Assembly: GCA_017798125.1 (NCBI GenBank)
Contig: CP059070.1
Location: forward strand, 558,001 to 622,000
DNA: 64,000 nt
Direction: 5' to 3'
DNA from: Cryomorphaceae bacterium
GTDB lineage: Bacteria > Bacteroidota > Bacteroidia > Flavobacteriales > ECT2AJA-044
In this document: in pieces, positions 23,751 through 32,093 of the stretch
How positions within the stretch are numbered: position 1 is the stretch's first letter
Layout: each line of letters starts with the position of its first letter
The notes under the pieces: model-generated
The model's database searches: none
What the model was told of the DNA's origin: nothing
The model's input: only the letters and a program-made list of their open reading frames with translations
Position numbers and translations under genes: made by a program

Positions 23751-24152
23751 TTACCCCTTCTGAAGCAGTTCAACGAGAATTCCATTGGCGCTCTTTGGGT
23801 GAATAAAGCAGACTTGGGTGTTGTTCGCTCCGCGCTTAGGCTCGTCATTGAGCAAGATGAAGCCCGCCTCCTTCAGACGCTTCATCTCCGCGCGAATATC
23901 GGCAACCTCAAAGGCCATCTGTTGAATGCCTTCACCGCGCTTGTCGATAAAACCTTGCATGGGGCCTTCTCCATTGATGGGCTCCAACAATTCAAGCTTT
24001 GTGTTTCCAATTTGAATGAAGGCCGTATTCACCTTTTCTGAAGGAACACTTTCCTCATGCGCGATGGAATGACCCGTGAGTTTTTCGAAGAGTTCCTTAG
24101 ACGACTCGAGGTCCCGGACCGCGATGCCGATATGGTCGATATTCTTAAACAT
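23751..24152 (-). CDS. mce: Methylmalonyl-CoA epimerase
   Basis: From the ATG at 24152 (MFKNIDHIGIAVRDLE) the product is 133 aa, the normal length. It is a vicinal-oxygen-chelate fold with metal-site phrases HIGIAV (His 7), FIQIGNTKLELLEP (Glu) and QQMAFEVADI, and the C-terminal KSANGILVEL glutamate. It converts (S)- to (R)-methylmalonyl-CoA in propionate metabolism. The longer in-frame start at 24200 adds no conserved sequence. A near-consensus -7 box (TACCTTTA, 24174-24181) fits the shorter start. Confidence 0.9.
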   Translation of the reverse strand: MFKNIDHIGIAVRDLESSKELFEKLTGHSIAHEESVPSEKVNTAFIQIGNTKLELLEPINGEGPMQGFIDKRGEGIQQMAFEVADIRAEMKRLKEAGFILLNDEPKRGANNTQVCFIHPKSANGILVELLQKG

Positions 24153-24173
24153 AAGTCCTTGTTTTAGCTTCGG

Positions 24174-24181
24174 TAAAGGTA
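24174..24181 (-). promoter_or_regulatory. Probable -7 box of mce
   Basis: TACCTTTA on the minus strand, one base off consensus, 21 bases before the ATG. It overlaps the 3' end of the upstream exporter gene (24193) only in its upstream part. Confidence 0.4.
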
Positions 24182-24192
24182 CGCCAGAAGGC

Positions 24193-26010
24193 TCAAACAA
24201 AGCTCTGCATTTGGGTCAATTTGTGGTAGGTTCCACCAGAAGCAATAAGGGAATCATGCGTGCCGATTTCTTCAATCCGGCCGTCCTTCATCACCACGAT
24301 CTTATCGGCATGCTGAACGGTCGACAATCGGTGAGCAATGACTACACTCGTCCGGTTTTGCATAAGTCGGTTCAAGGCATCCTGTACGAGCTTCTCGCTT
24401 TCGGTATCCAAGGCCGAAGTCGCTTCATCTAAGATCAAAATCGGCGGGTTCTTTAATACGGCCCGCGCAATAGATATGCGCTGCTTCTGGCCTCCGCTGA
24501 GTTTGCCCCCACCGTCCCCGATGTTGGTGTAGTATCCTTCGGGCAATTGCTCAATGAACTCATGAGCGTTGGCCACTTTGGCCGCCGCAATGACCTCCTC
24601 CTCAGAAGCGTGGATATTGCCGAGTCGAATGTTGTTGATCACGGAGTCGTTAAAAAGGATGCTCTCCTGCGTAACGATGCCGAGTTGGGCGCGAAGGTCA
24701 CGTAGGGTGTAGTCTGCAACTGGATGACCATCGAGCCGTAGGCTCCCCGCCTCTACTTCGTAATAGCGAGGAATGAGGTTGGCCAAGGTCGTCTTTCCGG
24801 ACCCAGAAGGCCCAACCAAGGCGACGGACTCCCCTTTCGCAATCGTCAAATTGATGTCCGACAGAACGGGCTCTTTACCGTAGCTGAAGTTCAAGTTCTC
24901 GATCTCAATGGCCGAAGTGAACTCCGATAAAGCGACAGGACTTTCGGGGTCCTGGATTGGATTTTCGGCATCGAGGATCTCAAAGATGCGCTGAGCGGAG
25001 GCATTCCCTTTCTGAATGTTGTAGGAAATGTTCGCTACGGACTTTGCGGGGGTAATAACGTTGAAAAAGACCATCAAATAGCCGAAGAATACCTCGGGCT
25101 TTAGGCCTTGTCCTTCGAGGATTAGGCTTCCTCCGTACCAGATCACAATGGCCCCGACGATGACGCCCAACATTTCAGAAATGGGGCTCGACAAATCCTT
25201 GCGCCAGAGTACGCGATTCATCAAGTGACGGTAGCGCGTATTCGTCGTTCGGAACTGGCGATGCTTCTCGGCTTCAGCATTAAAGGCCTTGATGATGCGC
25301 AATCCACCGACCGTTTCATCGACCAGCGAAAGCAGGAATCCGAGCTGATTCTGCGCCTTAGTGCTCTTGCGCTTCAAGGAACGTCCTATGATGCTGATGA
25401 CCAAGGCGGTCACCGGTAACATCAGCCCTACAACCACGGTGAGTTCGGAGCTCATGTACACCAGTATGATCAAGGAACCAATCACCGTTAAAGGGTCGCG
25501 AATAACTTTTTGCAAAGAGGTGAACATGGTCCATTCTACTTCCGACATATCCGAAGTCATACGGGCCATAATGTCTCCTTTTCGCTGATCGCTAAAGAAA
25601 CCCATAGGAAGAGCTAGGATCTTTTCGTGCAGGGCATTTCGAATATCGCGGATGGTTCCGTTTCGAAGAATGGCCGTCACGTAGAAGGCAGCATACTGGA
25701 AGAGGTTCTTACCGAGATAGGCACCGACAATCAGAGCGCAGATGGCCGCCAAGGCCCGCGAGGGTCCCTCATTCTCGATGATGAGGGTCACTTGGTAGTT
25801 GAAGGCCTGCTCCAAGCTCTCCAAGGATCCGGTAAACGTCGCGGGCTCATACACCCGCTCTTGGGTGCCGAACAGTACGCCGAGGACGGGAATGACCAAG
25901 GTGACGGAAGCGAGCGAGAAAACTACGCTGAGTATGTTAAAGAAAACGGCCAAGATCGCAAAGAAGCTGTAGGGCTTTGCATAGGCCAGAATCCTCAAGA
26001 AAAATTTCAT
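24193..26010 (-). CDS. MsbA-like ABC exporter (fused permease and ATPase)
   Basis: A 605-aa half-transporter. Six membrane helices occupy about residues 1-330. The ATPase domain holds Walker A GPSGSGKTTLANL (about 398-410), signature LSGGQKQRISIARA, Walker B ILILDEATSAL and H-loop IAHRLST. The family includes lipid A flippase MsbA and lipid or drug exporters. A perfect -7 box ends four bases before the ATG. A dispersed hairpin repeat lies inside the ATPase domain (24729-24745). Confidence 0.93.
   Translation of the reverse strand: MKFFLRILAYAKPYSFFAILAVFFNILSVVFSLASVTLVIPVLGVLFGTQERVYEPATFTGSLESLEQAFNYQVTLIIENEGPSRALAAICALIVGAYLGKNLFQYAAFYVTAILRNGTIRDIRNALHEKILALPMGFFSDQRKGDIMARMTSDMSEVEWTMFTSLQKVIRDPLTVIGSLIILVYMSSELTVVVGLMLPVTALVISIIGRSLKRKSTKAQNQLGFLLSLVDETVGGLRIIKAFNAEAEKHRQFRTTNTRYRHLMNRVLWRKDLSSPISEMLGVIVGAIVIWYGGSLILEGQGLKPEVFFGYLMVFFNVITPAKSVANISYNIQKGNASAQRIFEILDAENPIQDPESPVALSEFTSAIEIENLNFSYGKEPVLSDINLTIAKGESVALVGPSGSGKTTLANLIPRYYEVEAGSLRLDGHPVADYTLRDLRAQLGIVTQESILFNDSVINNIRLGNIHASEEEVIAAAKVANAHEFIEQLPEGYYTNIGDGGGKLSGGQKQRISIARAVLKNPPILILDEATSALDTESEKLVQDALNRLMQNRTSVVIAHRLSTVQHADKIVVMKDGRIEEIGTHDSLIASGGTYHKLTQMQSFV
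24729..24745 (+). repeat. Dispersed hairpin repeat inside the ABC exporter gene
   Basis: The plus strand reads CATC-GAGCC-GTA-GGCTC. The gene is on the other strand, where the repeat spells Leu-Arg-Leu-Asp, just as in the copies at 15737 and 49949. Confidence 0.7.
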
Positions 26011-26014
26011 AAAG

Positions 26015-26022
26015 CAAAGATA
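26015..26022 (-). promoter_or_regulatory. -7 box of the MsbA-like exporter gene
   Basis: TATCTTTG on the minus strand, four bases before the ATG at 26010, again implying a leaderless or nearly leaderless transcript. Confidence 0.6.
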
Positions 26023-26029
26023 GGCGATT

Positions 26030-26050
26030 CCCCGTCAGCGGGGTTTTTTT
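26030..26050 (+). terminator. Terminator-like hairpin in a divergent promoter region
   Basis: CCCCG-TCAG-CGGGG followed by seven Ts on the plus strand. No plus-strand gene ends here. It lies between the exporter -7 box (minus) and the DUF4136 gene (plus). Confidence 0.65.
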
Positions 26051-26082
26051 GTAGTTTTAGTACCTCACAAAACGAACTTGAA

Positions 26083-26649
26083 ATGAAACGATTGCTTGCC
26101 TTGATGATTTTTTCCGCCGCTGTACTAACTTCATGTGGTCCGGCCGTGAAAGTATCTACCGACAAGGATCCATCTGCGAACTTCACGCAATACAAAACCT
26201 TCCAATTTGCCCCAGAAGTTCTGGAGCGTACGCCGAAGAACAAGTTGCTCTATGATCGCTTCTTGGGATCTATTGAGACTCAGATGAATGCGCGAGGCAT
26301 CAGTCGTACGGCTAATCCAGACCTCTTCATTAACCTGTACGTCCGCACCCAGGAGAAAGTATCGGTCAGCACCAACACCAACTATTACGGTGGATACTAT
26401 CGCTACGGATACGGTCCAGGATGGGGAGGTGCCTACGGCACGACGTATACCGACGTCAACCAATACACAGACGGTTACGTGTTCTGCGATTTCGTGGATG
26501 CGAACACCAATACCATCGTTTTCCAAGGCATCTTGAATGCGACTGTTGAGCAGGATACGCGCTATATGAGCGAGATCTTGGAAGAGGGAATTCGCCGCAT
26601 GTTCCGCGACTTCCCGGTTCAGCCCCTACCGGTCGAGGGCGAAGAATAA
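26083..26649 (+). CDS. DUF4136-type lipoprotein
   Basis: From the ATG at 26083 (MKRLLALMIFSAAVLTSCGP) the product is 188 aa, with a lipoprotein signal and a DUF4136-like mature domain (ANFTQYKTFQF near the start, NPDLFINLYVR in the middle, GGYYRYGYGPGWGG as a glycine/tyrosine-rich linker, and EEGIRRMFRDFP at the end). Function is unknown. The family is widespread in Bacteroidota and Proteobacteria. An upstream extension to 25627 runs through the divergent gene and is rejected. Confidence 0.82.
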   Translation: MKRLLALMIFSAAVLTSCGPAVKVSTDKDPSANFTQYKTFQFAPEVLERTPKNKLLYDRFLGSIETQMNARGISRTANPDLFINLYVRTQEKVSVSTNTNYYGGYYRYGYGPGWGGAYGTTYTDVNQYTDGYVFCDFVDANTNTIVFQGILNATVEQDTRYMSEILEEGIRRMFRDFPVQPLPVEGEE

Positions 26650-26661
26650 AATCAATAGAGC

Positions 26662-27288
26662 TTAATACACGCGCGAGTCACCTCCCAAGCGGAAGATCAG
26701 ACCTCCGGTCAGGTCGGCCGCGAAGGTGTAGCTAGTGGTGTATGCACTACCGCCACATCCCCCTGTTCCGCAGAAAAAGCCAAATCCTCCGAAGTATAGA
26801 GGCATCATGGCGCGGGCTTGGAGGCGGATTCCGATGTTGTCCGATACGAAGTACTTGATTCCACCCCCGAAGGTGATGGCAAACTGCGTTTCGTTGACGA
26901 AGCGGCTATCCTGTGGATCGTAATCCACCGCACCAAGGGTAAAGGTTCCAAAGGGAGCTACTTGGCCGATGCTCTGTTCCACCAATCCACCGATCTGGAA
27001 GTATTGAATATCAATATCAAAGAGCGGTGTTGAAGGACCGTAGTATTCGTCGATGCGCATGTCCGTTTCCATACGGCTGTACATCAATTCCAAATACACT
27101 CCGGGGCGAACCTCGATACTCAACGAACCTCCCCAGTCCAAACCGTCTTGGGTTTTAACGACCCCGTCGTAGGCGTGAATGGTATTACCGAATTGAAATC
27201 CCACATAGGGCTGAAGTTCAATGGCGTTTTGGGCTTGCGTTGCAAAGCCAAAAGTGGCCATCAACAAAACGAGTAAGGTTCTCTTCAT
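26662..27288 (-). CDS. Outer-membrane beta-barrel protein
   Basis: The 208-aa product has a signal peptide (MKRTLLVLLMATFGFATQAQ) and alternating strands (AIELQPYVGFQFG, FAITFGGGIKYFVSDNIGIRLQARAMMP) ending in a strand of GLIFRLGGDSRVY type. A cysteine pair lies in FFCGTGGCGG. This is the pattern of porin/OmpW-like small barrels. The cargo is unknown. Near-consensus -7 TATCTTTA is at 27308-27315. Confidence 0.75.
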   Translation of the reverse strand: MKRTLLVLLMATFGFATQAQNAIELQPYVGFQFGNTIHAYDGVVKTQDGLDWGGSLSIEVRPGVYLELMYSRMETDMRIDEYYGPSTPLFDIDIQYFQIGGLVEQSIGQVAPFGTFTLGAVDYDPQDSRFVNETQFAITFGGGIKYFVSDNIGIRLQARAMMPLYFGGFGFFCGTGGCGGSAYTTSYTFAADLTGGLIFRLGGDSRVY

Positions 27289-27307
27289 GATCGAAAGATT
27301 ATTCCGT

Positions 27308-27315
27308 TAAAGATA
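27308..27315 (-). promoter_or_regulatory. Probable -7 box of the outer-membrane barrel gene
   Basis: TATCTTTA on the minus strand, one base off TAnnTTTG, 19 bases before the ATG at 27288. Confidence 0.4.
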
Positions 27316-27340
27316 AAAACTTCCCCTGAGCAGTGTTGCG

Positions 27341-27362
27341 ATTCGGAACACTTTGTTCGAAT
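27341..27362 (+). promoter_or_regulatory. Possible activator-binding palindrome upstream of the sigma-54 promoter
   Basis: ATTCGGAACA-CTT-TGTTCGAAT is a near-palindrome about 100 bases upstream of the predicted start, the usual place for a sigma-54 activator. Its right half, ACTTTGTTCGAAT (27350-27362), recurs exactly at 27444-27456. Confidence 0.45.
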
Positions 27363-27425
27363 GCGCGCATTAACTTGACCGCTTTGCAAACTCTTAATTT
27401 CTGATTTGCAGTGACTTAGCTGCTT

Positions 27426-27441
27426 TGGCACAGCCTTGGCT
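27426..27441 (+). promoter_or_regulatory. Sigma-54 (-24/-12) promoter of the efflux operon
   Basis: TGGCACAGCCTTGGCT matches TGGCACRNNNNTTGCW at all fixed bases but one. The -24 GG is at 27427-27428 and the -12 GC at 27439-27440, with correct spacing. The start would be near 27452, 17 bases before the ATG. The operon encodes its own sigma-54 activator (33268). Confidence 0.72.
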
Positions 27442-27468
27442 TTACTTTGTTCGAATAACCGAACCAGT

Positions 27469-28722
27469 ATGGACCGCCCCTTATCAGAACAACATCTTCG
27501 CTCCCAGAAACGACGTAAGTGGATTGCCCCCGTAGCGATTCTCATCGGACTGGTGGTCGCCATCATCATTTTCCGCAATCAACTTGAAGCACGGGTCAAA
27601 TCCAGTGAGGTGGTCATTTCCACTGTAGAAGCCGGCTCTATCGAAGCCACCATTACCGCTACGGGAACCATTGTCCCCGAGTACGAGCAAGCCCTCACCG
27701 TTCCCGAAGAAGCTCGATTGGAGGAGGTGCTTATTCAAGCCGGTACTCGCGTAGACTCCGGTCAAAAGATTCTCTCTCTAACTTCCAAGAAACTCGAGAA
27801 TCAATTGGCCTCCAGGGCAGACGAACTGGAGCTCAGCGAAGCGACCTACGAAAAGACACGCCTACAGTGGGAGAAATCCATTTACGATTTGGAGTCTGCT
27901 ATTTCCATCAAGCGTCTCCGCATTCGGGGACTTGAAGCCCTAGTGGAGGATCAGAAAAAACTCTTGAAAGTGGGAGGAGGAACCGCTGAAGAAGTCGAAA
28001 AGGCGGAAATGGACCTCCAAATCGCGCGCATCGAACTCCGCCAAATGGAAAATGAGATCGCCAACCGTCGCTCTCAAAAAATCGCAACACTCAGAGAACT
28101 CGATCTGCAAGTGGCTATGGCCGAACGCAGCTACGACGAAGCGAAACGCCGCTGGGAAATGGCGCAAGTTCGCCCCCAGCGCAGCGGAACCGTCACCTTT
28201 GTGCATACGGATCGCGGAGTGACCCTGCGTCCGGGACAAGAAGTAGCTCGCGTAGCGGACCTCAGTCGCTTCAAGGTGGATGCCCGCATCGCCGACGAGT
28301 ACATTGACTTCTTGCAACCGGGACAAAAAGCCTATGTACAGGTCAATCGCAAACCGGTTGAAGCCATTATCTCCTCTATTGAACCCACCGTGCAAAACGG
28401 CCGGGTGGCCTTCGAATTGCGGTTTGAAGGGAACGATTTCAGTGGGTTCCGCCCCAATATGACGGTGGAAGTCTACGTCGTGACCAACTATTCAGAAGAA
28501 ACGCTAATCGTTCGCAACGGAAGTGCCTTTTCTGGTTCAGGCCAACAAGAAGTCTTTGTGATGAAAGACGGTCAAGGGAAGCGCCAGCGCGTTCAAGTAG
28601 GCCTGAGCAATTTCGAGCACGTCGAAATCCTCCAAGGGGTCAAAGAAGGAGATCAAGTCGTTATTACGCAACTCCCGCGCTTGCGCCATCGTCAAACCTT
28701 TAAAATGACGGGTCGTGAATAA
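27469..28722 (+). CDS. HlyD/MacA-type periplasmic adaptor of an efflux system
   Basis: From the ATG at 27469 (MDRPLSEQH) the product is 417 aa. One inner-membrane helix is near residues 20-40 (WIAPVAILIGLVVAIIIF). A lipoyl-like/beta-barrel part (ATGTIVPEYEQ, LEEVLIQAGTRVDSGQKIL) is split by a long coiled-coil hairpin (about 105-225), and a C-terminal domain follows. It links an inner-membrane transporter to TolC. It overlaps the TolC gene by eight bases, and the ABC genes follow. It is the first gene after the sigma-54 promoter. Confidence 0.9.
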   Translation: MDRPLSEQHLRSQKRRKWIAPVAILIGLVVAIIIFRNQLEARVKSSEVVISTVEAGSIEATITATGTIVPEYEQALTVPEEARLEEVLIQAGTRVDSGQKILSLTSKKLENQLASRADELELSEATYEKTRLQWEKSIYDLESAISIKRLRIRGLEALVEDQKKLLKVGGGTAEEVEKAEMDLQIARIELRQMENEIANRRSQKIATLRELDLQVAMAERSYDEAKRRWEMAQVRPQRSGTVTFVHTDRGVTLRPGQEVARVADLSRFKVDARIADEYIDFLQPGQKAYVQVNRKPVEAIISSIEPTVQNGRVAFELRFEGNDFSGFRPNMTVEVYVVTNYSEETLIVRNGSAFSGSGQQEVFVMKDGQGKRQRVQVGLSNFEHVEILQGVKEGDQVVITQLPRLRHRQTFKMTGRE

Positions 28723-30166
28723 GCTAATCTACACGTTTGTGCTGATCGCGGCTGTGCTTTATCGGCCCGTGAGGGCCCAAGAATCCGGACCGGTTATCTT
28801 GAGCCTCAACCAAGCCATTTCCTATGCGCAGGGACAGAGCATCACGGCGCTTCAAAACGAAACCACCAAAGAGAACCGCTTTTGGGCCTATCAAAGTTTT
28901 CGCAGTAACCTTTATCCGCGCCTCGTGCTCAGCGGGGTTGCCCCTGAATTCAACCGCTCCTTCAGCGGGGTAACTCAACCCGACGGAACCACCCTTTACC
29001 AACCGGTGACCATCAACAACTCCAGCTTGCAGTTGGACGTTAGTCAAAATTTGCCCTGGACTGGTGGACAGGTTTTCATCGGAACCCGCTTGAATCGCTT
29101 CGATGATTTTGATCGCGATACCCGCCTGTACAACAGTAGCCCACTCTTTATTGGACTTTCGCAACCGCTTTTCCAATACAATGGATTGAAGTGGGGACAG
29201 AAAATCGAGCCCTTGAAGTACGAGGAATCCGTGCGTCAGTTCAAGGAAGAGGAAGCGCGCATTGCCGTGCAAGTGTGCCGCCGCTACTTCGATTTGCTTC
29301 GGGCGGAGATCAACCTCGACATTGCAGAGAACAACCTCAAAAACAACGACACGCTTTTCCGCATTGCGGAGACGCGCTTCGAGCTCGGCCGTATTTCCAA
29401 GTCAGATCTCCTTCAGTTGCAATTGGCCGCGGTTACTGCTCAAAAAGATGTGGCACAGGCGAAGCTCGACCGGAATATCGCTGCTTTGGAGCTGAAAACC
29501 TTCTTGGGCTGGGAAGGGGATTCACTAGATGCCGTGCTCCCAACGGCTATGGATTACTTGAACGTGAATCCGGAGTTGGCTTTGGTTGAAGCTCGGGCCA
29601 ATCGGGCAGATCCCGTCGCCTTCCGACGCAGATTGTTGGAAGCCGAAGAAGAGGTGGCCATGGCAAAAGGGCAAACCGGGCCTCAAGCCAATCTCGAGGC
29701 TTCCCTTGGTTTCAGCGGTACCGATGAGTCCTTCGGTGGGGCGTACCAAAATACTATTGATCAACAAGGCGTCCGGTTGGGATTCACCATTCCCATCCTC
29801 GATTGGGGTCGGGCCGACGCGCGTGTTAAGACGGCCTTGGCCAATCAGAAGCTCGTCGAGTACACGGTGCAGCAGGACGAGATCAACTTTGACCAAAACG
29901 TGATTCAATTGGCCGAGCGCTTCAACCTACTTCAGACGCAGATTGAGTTCTACAAGCAAGGAGATGAACTGGCCGCTGAGCGCTACCAAATTAGCTATGA
30001 TCGCTACCTCCTCGGGGACCTCAGCATTACCGATCTCATGATCGCCCTAGGAGAGAAGGACCGCGCCCGACGCGATTATTTGGGCGCCCTTCGCGACTAC
30101 TGGGAGGCCTATTACCGACTACAACTATTTACCCTATACGATTTCCGAACACAACAAAAACGCTAA
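28715..30166 (+). CDS. TolC-family outer-membrane efflux channel
   Basis: The 483-aa product starts with GTG and has a signal peptide ending VRAQ. The two TolC-type repeats are visible: ALQNETTKENRFWAYQSF early, a coiled-coil region with ISKSDLLQLQLAAVTAQKDVAQAKLDRNIA (about 227-256), and a second with LLGDLSITDLMIALGEKDRARRDYL near the end. It forms the exit duct of the tripartite pump with the adaptor (27469) and the ABC genes. It overlaps the adaptor gene by eight bases. Confidence 0.92.
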   Translation: MNKLIYTFVLIAAVLYRPVRAQESGPVILSLNQAISYAQGQSITALQNETTKENRFWAYQSFRSNLYPRLVLSGVAPEFNRSFSGVTQPDGTTLYQPVTINNSSLQLDVSQNLPWTGGQVFIGTRLNRFDDFDRDTRLYNSSPLFIGLSQPLFQYNGLKWGQKIEPLKYEESVRQFKEEEARIAVQVCRRYFDLLRAEINLDIAENNLKNNDTLFRIAETRFELGRISKSDLLQLQLAAVTAQKDVAQAKLDRNIAALELKTFLGWEGDSLDAVLPTAMDYLNVNPELALVEARANRADPVAFRRRLLEAEEEVAMAKGQTGPQANLEASLGFSGTDESFGGAYQNTIDQQGVRLGFTIPILDWGRADARVKTALANQKLVEYTVQQDEINFDQNVIQLAERFNLLQTQIEFYKQGDELAAERYQISYDRYLLGDLSITDLMIALGEKDRARRDYLGALRDYWEAYYRLQLFTLYDFRTQQKR

Positions 30167-30171
30167 ACACT

Positions 30172-30834
30172 ATGCTTCAACTACAGAACATTGAAAAGGT
30201 ATTTCGCACCTCGAGTATCGAGACGGTGGCGCTAAACAGCATCAACCTGAACGTGGACGAAGGTGAGTTCCTGAGCATCATGGGCCCTTCGGGTTGCGGT
30301 AAATCCACCTTGCTCAACATCATGGGCTTGCTGGATCGACCATCGGCCGGTAGCCTCACCGTAAAGGGAGTTGATCCCACCGCCTACAGCGATAAGAACC
30401 TGGCTCAATTCCGCAACCACACCATCGGCTTCATCTTTCAGAGCTTTCACTTGATCAATGATTTGACAGTGTTGGACAATGTGGAGCTTCCGCTCTTGTA
30501 CCGAAAAAGCACAGCTTCGGAGCGTCGCAAGAAAGCGATGGAGGCCTTGGAAAAGGTAGGCTTGAGCAACCGAATGAAGCACTATCCATCTCAGCTTTCC
30601 GGAGGTCAGCGTCAACGTGTGGCCATTGCCCGAGCCATCATTGGAAACCCGGAACTCATTCTGGCCGATGAGCCTACCGGAAACTTGGATTCGGTAATGG
30701 GAAATGAGGTAATGGACATCCTGCTCAAGCTGAATCAAGAAGGTTCGACCATCATCATGGTGACCCACGATGAGAACATGGCCAAGAAAACCCACCGCTT
30801 GATGCGCCTTTACGACGGACAGCAAGTCTCCTAA
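30172..30834 (+). CDS. MacB/LolD-type ABC ATPase of the efflux operon
   Basis: A 220-aa ATPase with Walker A GPSGCGKSTLLNIMG (about 38-52), Q-loop IGFIFQSFHLI, signature LSGGQRQRVAIARA, Walker B LILADEPTG and H-loop MVTHDENMAKK. It drives the FtsX-type permeases that follow. It starts five bases after the TolC stop. Specificity (peptides, lipids or drugs) cannot be read. Confidence 0.93.
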   Translation: MLQLQNIEKVFRTSSIETVALNSINLNVDEGEFLSIMGPSGCGKSTLLNIMGLLDRPSAGSLTVKGVDPTAYSDKNLAQFRNHTIGFIFQSFHLINDLTVLDNVELPLLYRKSTASERRKKAMEALEKVGLSNRMKHYPSQLSGGQRQRVAIARAIIGNPELILADEPTGNLDSVMGNEVMDILLKLNQEGSTIIMVTHDENMAKKTHRLMRLYDGQQVS

Positions 30835-30845
30835 AACCAACTCCA

Positions 30846-32093
30846 ATGATTAGAAACTATATACTCCTAGCGTGGAAGGTTTTGAACCGCCGAAAGTTCT
30901 TCACCTTCGTCAGCCTCTTCGGCATCAGCTTTACTCTGCTGATCCTCATCGTAGTTGTGGCCTTTTGGGAAAGCTCCTTCGGAGCGAATGGTCCTGAAAA
31001 AAACATGGACCGCGCGGTCATGACTCAGATGATCTACCTCGAGGATACCGTCAACCACAACTACAGTAATGGTACGGTGAGCTACTACTACCTCAAAACC
31101 TATGTCAAAACCCTGAAAACTCCAGAGAAGGTCGGGATCTATACCATGGGGAACTCAGCGAAAATCTACAAGGACGGAAACCGATACAAGGGGGATACCC
31201 GCACCACGGATGAAGTCTATTTCGAAGTGTTTGAGTTTGAGTTTTTGAACGGCCGGCCGTACAATCGTGATGAAGTCGAGTCTTCTCAGCAATTGGCCGT
31301 GATTAGTCGACGCCTTGCCGAACAACTTTACGGAACGGTTGAAGCCTCAGGTAAAGACTTTGAAATCTTTGGGAAAACCATGAAGGTGGTCGGGGTCATC
31401 GAAAATGTAAGTACCTCCCGCCTATTGTCGGGAAGCGATGTTTACTTGCCGTATAAGGTAATGGATCCCCAATACGACGAAGTTCGTTTGAATGGCCGCG
31501 GATATGGCGCCATTATGCTTGGGCGAACTCCAGCGGACAAGGAACTGATTCAGCAGGAATATCAAGATCAACTGGGCAATGTCCAATGGCCGGCAGAGGA
31601 ATCTTGGACCGCTATTTACGGTCATGCGGAAAGTCCCTTTGAGGCTATCATTCGCATGATTTTCGGGAATGCGAAGGACAAAGGGGCGGGCAAGTTTCGC
31701 CTTTGGTCCACCATTGTGATCATCCTATTCTTGCTATTGCCGACCGTAAACCTCATCAATATGACCATCTCCCGAACGGTAGAGCGCGCTGGTGAAATTG
31801 GTATCCGAAAAGCCTTTGGAGCCAGCTCCGTCAATCTCGTCGGTCAATTCATTGTAGAGAATGTCGTCACCACCTTCATTGGAGGGGCACTCGGTCTTCT
31901 CTTGGCCTATATCGCTCTTTCCATACTCAATGATGCCAACGTCCTTGGTGGATTCATCCTCGAAATCAATGGTCGCGTACTCCTCATGACTTTGGGTATC
32001 ACCTTGGGGTTTGGAGTGATTTCCGGTGTATATCCCGCCTGGCGTATGAGTCGTATGGAACCTGTTGAAGCACTTAAATCTGAAGAACAATGA
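30846..32093 (+). CDS. FtsX/MacB-type permease, first of two
   Basis: A 415-aa permease with one N-terminal membrane helix (FVSLFGISFTLLILIVVVAFW), a large periplasmic MacB-PCD-like domain and three C-terminal helices (about 285-405). It includes the conserved RTVERAGEIGIRKAFGASSVNLVGQF segment after the second helix, and the end YPAWRMSRMEPVEALKSE. It is paired with the permease at 32090 and the ATPase at 30172. Two different permeases in a row suggest a heterodimer. Confidence 0.92.
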   Translation: MIRNYILLAWKVLNRRKFFTFVSLFGISFTLLILIVVVAFWESSFGANGPEKNMDRAVMTQMIYLEDTVNHNYSNGTVSYYYLKTYVKTLKTPEKVGIYTMGNSAKIYKDGNRYKGDTRTTDEVYFEVFEFEFLNGRPYNRDEVESSQQLAVISRRLAEQLYGTVEASGKDFEIFGKTMKVVGVIENVSTSRLLSGSDVYLPYKVMDPQYDEVRLNGRGYGAIMLGRTPADKELIQQEYQDQLGNVQWPAEESWTAIYGHAESPFEAIIRMIFGNAKDKGAGKFRLWSTIVIILFLLLPTVNLINMTISRTVERAGEIGIRKAFGASSVNLVGQFIVENVVTTFIGGALGLLLAYIALSILNDANVLGGFILEINGRVLLMTLGITLGFGVISGVYPAWRMSRMEPVEALKSEEQ

